From assembly GCA_013396755.1 (NCBI GenBank), contig VWZF01002955.1, positions 123,054 through 187,053 on the forward strand: DNA of 64,000 bases. Direction: 5' to 3'. Each line of letters opens with the position of its first letter. Position 1 is the stretch's first letter. Shown piece after piece: positions 49,276 through 61,241 of this stretch. The notes under the pieces are model-generated. The model was given only the letters and a program-made list of their open reading frames with translations. It was not told where the DNA came from and did not search any database. The stretch comes from Sclerurus mexicanus. Its lineage: Eukaryota > Chordata > Aves > Passeriformes > Furnariidae. The position numbers and the translations under genes were made by a program.

Positions 49276-52200
49276 TGGTACAGGTGCAGGATCTTCAAAG
49301 GGTTGCTCCTTTTATCCTTCTGCCAGGTTTTTTTTAAGAAATAAAAAAAAAAGAAAAAGGAAAGTAATCAAATTTGTTACAGTCCTAACTTCCTGCTACA
49401 CCAATCTGCAGGAATGAGATGTACTCAGGGGAAGGAGAAAGAAAATCATCAGGTATTTGGTGGTGGATAAAAACTTGGTCCAAGCATTGTTGGGTGTGCA
49501 TATAGTTTTTGTCTCCTTGTTCAGATGTTGTTGAAACAGTAGACTTTAAAGAAAATGTCAATGAATCCTCATAAGCCCTATACATGACCTCTGGGGTAAT
49601 TAGCAATCATTCAAAAGCAACAAGACTAAAGTGTTCTATTCTTTATTACTGTCAGCTCTTGTCTTGATCAGCATTTTAATAAAGATGGTTCATTGCTAAG
49701 ACAGTTTCATGAATCAGTCATAATTACATTCTGACACGCAGTGAATAGTAAAGCAAAACTAAATATCACTTCATCAACCTTTCTAACCTTTTTGCAAGTA
49801 TTAACTGTAAATAATTTTTATACAATCTTACAACAGAAAATCTGCACATTTCTTAGCTTTGTACATATTCTACCCTAACTGAATTTCCTGTGACCTATAC
49901 CTGAAAAAAACCCCAAAGCATACAATCAGAAATAATTACTTAGTCTTGCATGATATTCGGGAATTGCCTTTCACAGATCAAATCAACTTCAAGGAAAAAG
50001 GCTATTTGTTCTACAAAACAGTGCAATGCTTTAAGGGGTTAACTAAATTTTTTTGCAGTCTTTTCCCCTATATTCTTCTGAAATAATGAAATATGAGAAA
50101 TTGCTATAATAGCCTTAGATATTGCATGCTTAATCCCAATTGCAGACACTGTAACAAAATAAAAAAGAGAGAACAACACAAAGAATTTTTGAGGAAAATT
50201 TTAAAAATGTCATCCACGAATCCTGTAAAATATCAAGGAAACTAATAAAGCTCAGTTTGATTTTGGATGACAAACATTTTATTTGTGAATTATTTTTCAA
50301 TGGACCTAGATTTGGGAAAAGAAATACTGCCAAGTATAATTTTTTCAGTGAATCTTTTTCTTACACTTGTGACAAGAGCATTTAGACTTTAAACTTAAGA
50401 GCTAAGCAGAGATAAACTGAGAGGCAAAATTCATTCAGTGGAAGTTGCAGAAGTTTACATTAGAGCCTTCAAACTTTAACAACTAAGAAACCCCGCTATT
50501 CTTGCTACCACAAAGAACATATGATCTATTGTACATCTTTTCAATAACTTATTTTAATGTCTAGCTACAAATCAGCTACCCCCTAAGAAGAGGAAAAATA
50601 GACAATTAACTTGTAAAATAATGGTGCATGAATAAAGAGGGAGACTCTTAAAATGTACTGTTCTGTGAATAGTATTTCAGATTTTCAGACAAAAGTGAAA
50701 GAATTCAGGAGGTACAGATGTGGCTGTGCTGGCTCAGAGACAAGTAGCCTCTCCTTTTTCCAGTCAGGGTGCAGAAGAATGGCAGAGTAAACCTCCATGC
50801 AATAAGAATTACATTGAAGAGCACTCCCCATTTCACATTACTTAGGAAAAAGTCTTCCTTGCAGAATAAGTATAAACAAAAAAAATAAACTAAAAAATCC
50901 CAACCAAACCTGCAAACCACAAATTACTGTATTATGCCCAGTTTTGCTAAAGAACCAATAATGACGGTAACTTTCAATTTCCTAATAAGCAGGCTGTGGC
51001 ATTCCGTGGAAAACAAATGCCAAGAGTTCATACTGAATTTATAACATGATGTTTCATAAGCTAAGGGTCAAATTCACCCCCAATACATGCACTTCATTGG
51101 AATTATACCCTGGACAAAGTTATTTGTCTAGATTTCTTTTATGCTGTTGTTTTTCTTTTTAACATTTGATTTGTATTTCTTTTCCCAGTATTAGCCTTTG
51201 CTCCTGCCAGAACTGTTGGCAGGCAGGAAAAAAAAAAAAAAAGGAAAGGAAAAAAAAGTAGTATTGATTTACAAAACTGGATTTCCCAGAATAAAAAATA
51301 AAAAAAAAAATGTGATTAAGGTCTAAACAAAGGCTAAAGATGGCTTACGCTTAGCTCTGATGAGGTCCACTACCTCATTACCAACAACTGAAAACTTCTG
51401 ATGCATTTTGTTTCAAGGGAATCCAAAAGTCCTTGCTGTAAAGCAGGCTGGGGGGTGCAGGGTCCATTCACTCATTCTGTATCACAACCATTATGTAAGA
51501 AGTATAAAACACTGCCTTTATGCTGCCAAACCACAATGACTCTTCTAACATCAAAGCTTTTTTGCCACTAGGGTTTTTTTTCTCTGAAATTTATTCAAGC
51601 CAAGGGCAGGGAGACAACAATTCATACACACTAATTACACCTAATTATCTATTCCTTTTTTTTCGCCCTTTCCACCAGCTTCGGCCAGTGTTATTTGCTA
51701 TCTGGGTTTCTCACAACCTCCCCTTGCCCTGTCCATCCAACTCAACAGTAAAGTCTTTGAAGAAAACAGTTGTGGCTTCTTAGAATTTTAACAATATAAG
51801 GTTCAACTCAAATTAAATTATTCTATTATTAGTTTTGACACATTTATGTGTTAAATATGAAGGCCTCTTGGTTAATTTGGCAAATTCCTCACATCTCTTC
51901 ACAACTAGAATTGCTGGTAACACCCTCTCTTGTAGGAGCTTCTCCTCATGCTTTCTTTTCATGATCTAAATGAAATGTTTATTGGATTAAAGTTCTTCTC
52001 TGCAGACCTCCACGGTGGCCTGTGACAAAGAGCTTAAAAGCTTTATTAATTGGCTCGGGCTTTTTGGGGGGGAGGCAGGACCTCATTTCACATTACATCA
52101 CAAGCAAACAGAACTGCCACGTGTAATTAGACTAATTTATCCTGATACAGCAGCAATCAACTATTCCATACCTATGATATGCTTTGATTTACTCATTTTA

Positions 52201-54084
52201 ATCAAGGAGTAAACAAACCAAGCAAGAGCTCAGGAAATTCTAACAATTAATGGAAGGGAGAAGGCAGGAAGCCTGGCACAGAGCTACAGTAGCAACTATT
52301 TTATCCTAAGATAGAGTTTTGATCTGCATTTAAACAAATTGTGTAGGAGCGAGCGTGTAAGGCAGACATAGAAGGTAAACAAATTCATCTCTTGAGAATA
52401 CAATAAAGCAATATGAACATTATAAAATATTGTAACAGTTAAGTGCTCTGAACTACAGAATTCAAATAACTCTTGTGTTTAAATTTAACACACACAGACT
52501 TAGAACACTGAATGCAGAAAGGACTGGTAACTTCGAATCTGACACCCTGCTTTCTAGATACAACATTTTATTAGTTGATAGCCTCACAGATTTGTCCAAC
52601 TAAAATTACCCAGAAATTATACTGATATTCAGCACAAAAATACTTGCAGTCATGCTATATTTCCTTTTTTTATTTTTTCTATGTTTAATTAGGTACACTT
52701 CACAAAAGACGAGTACTTCTATTTCTTGCAGAGAGAGAGAACAAGAACAAATGCTCCTTCTACTTAGGAGTTTGCTTGGTTACATACTAAGAAGGGAAAC
52801 AAAAGGCCCAACATCTTCAGTAATGAAAAAGTCAATTGATAGGCGAAGCCATCACAATATCAAAGGCCTAATCCCTGCAATTCTGACTCAGGTGACAGTT
52901 CACAGGGGTCAGAGTGGCTGACACTGACCTCAAAAGCAGGTTTTAACTATTCAAGATACTGAAAGCTGCTGGGCTATCACACCATTAGACTGGAACAAAC
53001 TGACAAATCAATTTCATCAAGGAGATGACTTTTTTGGGAGGGGAGTAAGGGGGGAGGCAGATCCGCCACTCGGCAAATCCCTGCATTTCTCACACAGGTG
53101 GTTGGACAAAAGCTGACTGCACCATCAAAGACATTTTATATCTACTAAATGCCTTTGTACAAAACTAACTCCCACCATTTCCTTAGGGACAGATCTAAAT
53201 GTTTTTTAAACAAGCACTTTTCACATACTCAAACTAAATTATAGAAAAGTGAAAATGCTTTTAATTTCCTCAACTTCTAAGAAAGCATATATTTTAATTA
53301 AAACCACAGTGGGCAACATTCTCAATAAATAATCATTAACCAATTTCGTGAAAGACTGCACCACAGCATATAAAAATACCTTGCTTTCTATTTGAGAGGA
53401 ATGCACAATTCTTATTGTTAAGAGCAATTTTAACCAAATAGTGTTAAAATAAGTAACTATGTGGTCTGTAATAGCAGAAGAAAAAAAAAAGACACTACAG
53501 GAAGCTGACAGCAATTTTATATCCTACTGACAATAGATTTCTGGCTGATTCCTTCTCTTTATTCAAAACAAAATGCATGTAGCCAAAGACAAACATTTTA
53601 TTTTAAAATTGTACCTCTTAAAGATATACTCAAGACTATGAAAGGTCCTAAAACTTTTTGACTTTCAATTAGAATTTAGTGCAGTGCAAGTCTACTGCAT
53701 GAAGAAAACCTGTCAAAATGCAGAAGATACATACCTGGCATTTCAACACAGCTTGACATTTTAAAACTTCAGGCTACACTTTCAGGAAACCTTTGGAAGC
53801 TCAAGAACTCACTGAAGATATAGACTCTACACAACAAATTATTTCAGGAGCTTTCCTTCCTGATTTTCTGGAGAATGAAACACTGAACTAGTCACCAAAT
53901 TAGAATTAGGATTCCAGAACAGTTAAGGGTTGATGTAAATGTCTTCATTAAATATCTGCAAAAATTAAAATGTTGCCAAAATTACTGTCAAACCAGTAAA
54001 TTAAAGCATACTTTCCCTTTTTTTTCCCCCAAAGAGCCTCACATCATATTACACATCAAGCTATTAAAGATTAGTGGAATGTTG

Positions 54085-54441
54085 AATTGCTGGAGCATAG
54101 GAAGGCTCTACAGGGAAATCTGGACAGGCTGGATCAGTGGGCCAAGGCCAACTGCATGAGGTTCAACAAGGCCAAGTGTTGGGTCCTGCCCTTGGCTCCC
54201 AACAATCCCACGTAGCGCTACAGGCTGGGGGAAGAGTGTCTAGAAAGCTGCCCAGCAGAAAAGGCCCTGGGATTAAAATTTGTTCACCAAAAGAGTTTGT
54301 CAAGCACTGGAACAGGCTGCCCAAGGAAAGAGGAAAGACGTGGATGTGGTTTAGTGGTGGCTTTGGCAATGCCGGGTTAACACCTGATCTCGACAATCTT
54401 CAAAGTCCTTTCCAACCTTAAGGATTCTGTGATTCCAAGAT
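54085..54441 (+). mobile_element. CR1 LINE 3' fragment, internally deleted
   Basis: It includes 'atctggacaggctggatca', 'tgaggttcaacaaggccaag', 'caagcactggaacaggctgcc' and the tail 'aagtcctttccaacc', then 'ttctgtgattcc'. The internal 'gaccaggtt/ggagggcc' portion is missing, so the copy is internally rearranged. It is in plus orientation, antisense to AFG1L. Confidence 0.9.
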
Positions 54442-57400
54442 ACATTGTTTTATCTGTAAATCAGCTTTAAAACATTTAGAAAATTTGTATATTTCTTTTT
54501 GCTTAGCTTAACAATTTTTGGAGTATTTCCACTCTAAGCATTTGAACAAAGTAACTGTGAGCAATGAATTAAAAAAACGCCAAAAAAACCACCTAGAAGT
54601 TCCATGCACTTTAAAATGCTCAGTAAGATATCCTGCAAGATTAAAAGCTCAATCAGATGGGACTGAATCTAATTACAATTATAGAATTAAGAGATTTTTC
54701 TTCCTCATACTTCTTATCTCTATAAAGCTCTATCTTTGTAAATGTCATGGACTGAAAAAGCACTTATCTCTTGCAGAAACTAAGCCCTTCCATCAGGAAT
54801 ATTGTGTCCCGAAGAATTATAGCCACAACAACAAACTGATCAAATCAGAGTTTTCCCATTTTTAAAAACCACCCCTTTGAATAAAGAATCGCTGAAAAAT
54901 TACATCTCAAATGATTTAAGGTTTCAAAAGATGAGAACACTGGGATAGGCTCAGAATTGTGCAGGGAACATACACAGGGCAGAAGGAGCTGCTGATGGTG
55001 TTACTGGCCTGCACAACAACACAGACCTGGGGCTTTTCTGTGGCCGCCAGCTGTAGGACCTGAAGCACGTGTGCCTAAAAGCCAGAACTTATGAACTGCA
55101 ACCTCATACTGCAGGCATTGAACAACCACTTGTCCCCAGTAGTGCACCACCTAGAAAGACCATACTGACAAACTCTGGAAGGTAACTGTATCTTCCCTAG
55201 AATGCTATTTCACCCTTTTGCTTATTCCACAGAAGCTGGTTTTCAGTTTTCTTTGTAAGAAACAGGAACTCAAACGGAGACAGCGGAATTGCACAGACTG
55301 AAGAAAAACAACAAAATCGAGGATGAACATAGCTAACTCTAGAGCTAGGAAAGAAATGACTACTTTTGATCATTTCAAGACAGGAGAAGATTTTTGCATA
55401 AGTTACCTGGGTATCTAGGAACTATGTGCTCCATTTATGAGGAATGAAAACAGCCTGAAATCTACTTCAAATGAAGTATCTCTTTTCAGAAATACACTGT
55501 CAATACCTACCATTCATCCCATCTTCCCAAGAACATTTCAAGGAATTTGAAGCTCCTATGTTGAACTTGAACCACTTTTAGTGCTAAAGCCTCATTTTGA
55601 GATTCATGATCACAGAAGTTAATTACTGAAACAAACAAAGAAAACCAACCCACCCATTTGCTTCCACTAACCCCCAAACAAAAGCCCTCTGGGAGGCTCT
55701 GAGCCCAGAGAAAACTAAGACAGGTGTTAGTGTCAGTTGTCAAAGCCAGTGCCAGGGAAGAGGTCAGATGAGACTGACGTTACCACAGACACACATGGCT
55801 TGGAGCAAGGTAAAGACTGAGAAGACAAATCAAACATTTGCAAGGAACCAATGTAGTATTTTCCTTCATATTTTCACACAAAATTCCAGAAGATACCACG
55901 TTTACATTTTCTAGTCACACACAGAATTATACACAGCTGAGGCAGAAGCTACTTCATCCATTTACACCAAAGCCATTACACAGATTCAACACACATTGGA
56001 GAAGCCTAAATCTGGATTTCTCAGACCACCGAGGCCAGAGTACCAACGTAGTTCTATCCACACCTTTGTAACATAAAGGTCACTTGTTAAAATCTTACTT
56101 TAGAATGCATTCCAATGTGGGGTTTTAATGCCTACTTCTAATGTGTTGAGTTAAAAATGTAGATTTTTGACATTTTTTACTTAATATTTTTAGTACCTTG
56201 CCATGACCATCTTATTTTTCAGTTAGGGTCAGAGAAGCATTTGTTGATAAACTTCCCCTGATCCACCTTTCAGGCATTACATTTCGGGGAAAAATCATGT
56301 TATATTGGTAACTTTTATTAAAGTGACATTGGAGGCGGATATATTTAGAGCAAACACAAAGGTGTTGGGAAAAAGAACAATCCAGACTTTTAGAAAGGTC
56401 CTTGTGAATAATGCTGAGTTACAATTTTTTTCTCCCTTCAGATGATAATATTCATTATGATAATATTCATCTACCTCAAGTCTGGGTTATGGTATTTGTT
56501 TCTTGTTACACTACTCCATTCTCTGTTGCAGCTCTAGACTAATCCACTTTTAGTACTTCTCTCAGCATTCTACCCACATGGTCCCTTCTAAAAAATTTTG
56601 ATTAGTCCAGTCCCCATGAGGTGTTCTATATGCATAAACTACATTTCACTTATTTTTCCTTCAACTAGCCAAAAAGAGAAAAAAAGGAAACTAAAAATAA
56701 GCATACATGATAGATATTCTTAAAGTCTGATGATCAGTGAAATGAAAAAACCTTACATTTATCAAGAAGAAAACTAAGAGTCAACAAAGAAAGAAATATT
56801 GAACAGAATGCTTTGCTGTGGTCGCTGCATTTCAAAAAGCAATTGCATATGAAACTACTTCTATTCTTGAAAATACTCTATGATTGGGAGCTTTCCTGCA
56901 TCCAATGCAGCCAGCTACAGAACAAACCCGTTTCAAGAATCTGAAATGGAAGTGGTTGTTCATTTAGAAAAGTAAGAAACATAAAGTCATCCAGGTAAGA
57001 ACCACTTGCACTGGTAACCTCTCCAACTTTATACACAGCCATTCTAGGATGCATAGGATGGCCACAATAATATCAGTGGCATATTAACTTCAAAAACTGG
57101 TAATTGTTCAAATGTCAACATCAGATGGGATTTTCAAAGGTGCTTAGGCAATCAAGCAATCTCATGATTTGAAAAGGGCCCACTGAAAACCCAAGGCAGT
57201 GCCAGCTGCTTTACTGCTGACCACCTTAACAGAAACATTAAGCCAATTACCTATTCAGCAATTCCAAATTTCCTATTGCAAAACAGAGCCTACACTTACC
57301 CTTATTATATCGTAGTTAACAATATTTATGTATTTATGCTAGCAATACTTCTGTGAATTAGGGAAATGCTGTTATTTCCATTTTACATGTCATGTCAATC

Positions 57401-58143
57401 CAGGCAAAGAAGGATATGAGTGGTGTATGTTAGCCCTAAATAACATAACAATACCAATGTAACTTGTGAATGAAAAATCTGTGACTTGTTCAGAACTTAA
57501 AAGTGTGATTTCAGCATATGTTCTTTTTAACAGCAAAATAAGCACTGACTGTAGTATTCACATAGAGAAAGGATCCTCTATTTTTTTAATTTAAATGAAA
57601 CAATTGTAGGTTTTGACCTGCCACGCCACAACATGCAGACTCAAAGAACCTTCAGAGCTGCTCCTTGTTGAACATTATATGAAGCCTCAAAAATAGCCAT
57701 TCAAAAAACTACTTACACCTGAAAAAGACCCAGAAACAAGGCAATTGAAGGGTACAGAACAAACACTACTTTTCTTCCATCAAAAACCAGCAAGTTTTTG
57801 TAGCATAATAAATGCAAGATGTCCACAAGTACAACACAAATATTAGAGGAATACTATGCTACACAGCATACACACACTAGCCAGCAAGAAAGTCTTATCC
57901 AAACAAATTCTGCTGCCTTAGTCAAAAATATAACTTTTCATCATACTAAAAATGTCCAGTGTTCAAGACATGTTAATTCCAGAAGGAAAAAGTCCCTTCT
58001 TGCCTTACCTTCAATTATTTTAGCCCTAAACAGTTAAAGCATATATATGCTGGAAACTAGCACCAAAGCAATCCTGTACAAATTTCTAATTTATAGATAA
58101 AACAGGGAAAACTGAAAAGCATTTAACAAGTGGCTCTCCTTAC

Positions 58144-58202
58144 CTTCAGCACAGCAATGAATGGTACAAAATTAGCTCTCTGAAGACCATTTTTATAGAG
58201 AT
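58144..58202 (-). CDS. AFG1L: AFG1L coding exon (DLYKNGLQRANFVPF)
   Basis: These 59 bases, with acceptor ctttcag|ATCTCT and donor AAG|GTAAGG, complete the Asp codon begun in the previous exon and encode LYKNGLQRANFVPFIAVLK. In the AFG1/ZapE family the segment LYxNGLQR follows the sensor-1 strand and supplies a conserved arginine thought to act on the bound nucleotide of the neighbouring subunit. All key residues are present. Confidence 0.97.
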
Positions 58203-61141
58203 CTGAAAGAAAGGAAATCAGTACCATTTTGCTACTTAGTCTTAATAATGAGTGTCGGATTGTCTGTAAGTCTAGCAAATAAAACTCAGTGTTCCTAGAC
58301 ACAGGGAGGAACAAAAGGCAGAAAAGGAGAGCTGAAATTGATTTATCTTCTTTTACTATATGAAAATTCAATACATTCTTAAGGAAGAAATGAACATCCT
58401 GAGAAAGTCTGAAAAAGGCAGGGAATAAAGAATTACTTAGATCTCTAACGACATATAACTAATTCTAACAGAAGAAATTAGACCAGCATTCGTTTTAAAG
58501 TAAGTTATAAAAATAATTTCTAATGCTGGGCATATATTGGTATAAGGCCAAACTGTGCAACTGCTAAATCCTGAGTACTTGGCAGAGGGCAAAAACCCCA
58601 CAAAAACTTAAAAAACACAACTCGAGTTCACAAAGTCAGCATCATTCTTTTCCAGTGTACTGTGGTACACTTTTATCTCCTAGCAATTCTGCCAAGTACA
58701 CTGCCTTTTCCAAAGCAAGAAAAAGGGTTATTCATAAGGCTAAAAAAAAAAAAAGAAAATTAAATTATTCTGTTCACTTAGGTAAAGTTGCTAAAAACAC
58801 AACTGAATTTAAAAAAACCAGGATGGTATGTAACAAAATGCAGATTTGCACTAAAAGAAAATATAAATCAACAAAAACAACTGCAAAGCAGCATTTTTTG
58901 TCTTATTTATCACCATACATTTATACAACATAAACTCTGGATGCCATTCAACTGTGCAACAAGTTCCTAAAGGAATGATGACTTCTTTCAAAACATAATC
59001 ACTTAAACTGTATGATGGGCTGCTCTGTTTCATTTATATTAGGAAGCCTTATAAAAAAGTAGTATAGCACCTATGACTGATGGGAGGAATGAATAAGATA
59101 ATACAGACACCTGGTAGGGATATCACCAAAATTCCAAACAGAGATGATGCCAGGTTATGATTATCTCTTATATTCCCCATAATGCCTGAAGGCTGCAGGT
59201 AAGCAAAAGCTTTTACACTTTGCCAGCATCTCATGGTGGACAGAAGATGCAGCGTGCATGAGACACCAACAGGACACCTACAGAATGTTTTTCACAAAAT
59301 TGGTATATGTACACAGAAACACTTAGGAAAATCATCAGTGAAGGCAACTCCACATCCTGATCCCTAACAAAGTTGTAGGAAGTCGTGCATCATGCTCATT
59401 CATAACTCTGCAAATCAGGATGGCTATACATTTGTTGAAAATGTAAAGCAAGTGAATATTTACTTGCAAAGGCTAGTGAATATGTAACAATACTATTGGA
59501 CAGCTGTTCCTGTTAGGTCTTCGAGCTAGTAGAACTGTCAGTTTTGTATTATGTCTCTGTTTTGTGAGGATGAAAAAAATAAACAGTAATTTTGATGGAG
59601 AAATGAAGCCAGGATTCCTCAAATACTGCACCTCAGTATTTCCCCTCATACCTCCCTGGGGCAGAAGTTCAACACAGTTAAGCACAGCACTAATGTTCAG
59701 CAGCTGGATACATCTGCTCTCTAATGAAAAAGCCACTTTTCCCCTTTGTATCCACAGGAAACAAATATCTCCTTTCAGTCTTAAACCTTGATGTGACATA
59801 CTACAGTAACTCAACTCTCTTTTCTGCATGAGGATTTCAGACACACCGTTGAGCACGCAGGAATAGTGACAAGGGAAGAGACAGGCATTGACCAACACCT
59901 GGACTGCCACATAGTTCAGTTCCAGAGATGCTGTTCTTGTCATTCTCTGTTGGGCAGCTAAAACAAGCGCATGGCTTCCAGGTTGATAAAATGACTTAAT
60001 GTGCATTAAAAAAACCCCTAGGACAACAAAGGTCAGCAAATGATATCTCAATTTAAGATATTGGATACAATTCTCAACTTAGGATAAAAATTTCTCCTGA
60101 ACTTTAAAGAGCAGTGCTTCAAAAAACACAAGGATGGCTCTCAACTGAGTAAGGCATCCAGTCTATCTGTAGTTAACCCAACTACAGTAGTTATGATTCC
60201 ATCTTGTTTGCTCAAACAAGGAAAATAGGCCAAGAGGAAATTATTTACCCCTCGAGTAAAAATCTTGGGTGTTTTTGTTTCCTTTTTTTAACTTTTTTTT
60301 TTTAAATAAGGTGCATTGTAAATCTTTAGGGAATGTCTTTTACTTAATTAATTTGGGGACAAAAATTAACTGGTAGTTACAGTTAATACCATGACTCTTC
60401 AGCATTTTTTGCAAGCGTTCAAAACTAATCAACCTGAAGTGTCATAGAAGTTACATAGAAATTATGCATTATGCTAACTGCTAATGCTACACTATACAAA
60501 TATTTTTCTCCTCTACAAAAAATTACAATAGTTAAAATCCACACAGATTTGGGCACTTCATAGAAGTATTTACCTAGCTAGTCACTACTAGTGACTGGTT
60601 ATTCTAAAAAAAGTTAAAAATGGAGACAACTCTCCAAAATAATTCCTAGTGAACTCAAACTGGATTTTAAGAAGGACATCTTGATAAGGAGTTCTCCATT
60701 GAGCTGGTGGATCAAGTCTGCAAGTTCCTGAGTCAGAAACCATGAAGGGTCATACTCTCATTACCCCTCTCTTCTGCAGAATATGGCCTTTTCCTATTTT
60801 GGCATCCATCCAAAACAGGCAGTATTTTACCCCTCCTCAACATCCCTGTCCCCAAATATCCTTCCACTGGTTTGGATAGAATAGAGATCAGAAAACACAG
60901 AAGGATCTGGGAGTGATGGGGGAAGGAACATCTTGGGTTTGAGAAAAAGAAGGAGTAAGATTTAGCAAAACCCCTTCTTCCTTAAGAACAAGAAAAAACA
61001 GGGGACAAACTGGAATATCTCAGATTCTTGCAGGCTAGAGATTTTATTAGTATTAAATACTGCATGATATAAATACAATTATTTTGTAAGATACTGAGAT
61101 TCATTGTATTTGAATAATACCAGTAGCATGTTTGTTTTTAC
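58203..61141 (-). other. AFG1L 2.9-kb intron
   Basis: This intron has matching splice ends. It carries the longest uninterrupted intronic frame of the window (192 codons, minus strand, 59473-60051), which I do not recognise and do not call a gene. No repeats are recognised. Confidence 0.6.
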
Positions 61142-61241
61142 CTTCGGGCGGCCTGTTAGATGTTGCCACAACGACAACCCCATTTTGGAAGAGATTTTCA
61201 AAAAGCTGCTTCAGAATCATGGCATCAGCAATGTCAGTGAC
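61142..61241 (-). CDS. AFG1L: AFG1L coding exon (VTDIADAM...SNRPPE)
   Basis: These 100 bases, with acceptor cttctgcag|GTCACT and donor GAAG|GTAAAA, encode VTDIADAMILKQLFENLF, then QNGVVVVATSNRPPE and the first base of Asp. In the family 'VTDIADAM' comes immediately after the Walker B FDEFQ, and 'VVATSN' is the sensor-1 strand. The donor (GTAAAA) is weaker than those of the other exons. This is the most 5' exon in the window. Confidence 0.97.

Larger units (their letters stand above)
42495..58143 (-). other. AFG1L 15.6-kb intron
   Basis: This is the largest intron in the window. It contains the poly-A tract, a pair of diverged 78-bp direct repeats and two plus-oriented CR1 fragments, entered separately. 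The rest is AT-rich with no recognisable exon or RNA gene. Confidence 0.65.

Noticed and set aside
51960..52215. Non-repetitive block with several TAAT motifs, possibly a conserved enhancer
   Set aside because: Conservation cannot be judged from one sequence, and TAAT is common in AT-rich DNA.
56440..56475. Local repeat of gataatattcat
   Set aside because: It is a two-copy 12-bp duplication with no further context, too small to interpret.
60575..60595. Small palindrome agtcactactagtgact
   Set aside because: Eight-base arms with a one-base centre are expected by chance in a window of this size. No terminator or binding-site context is seen.
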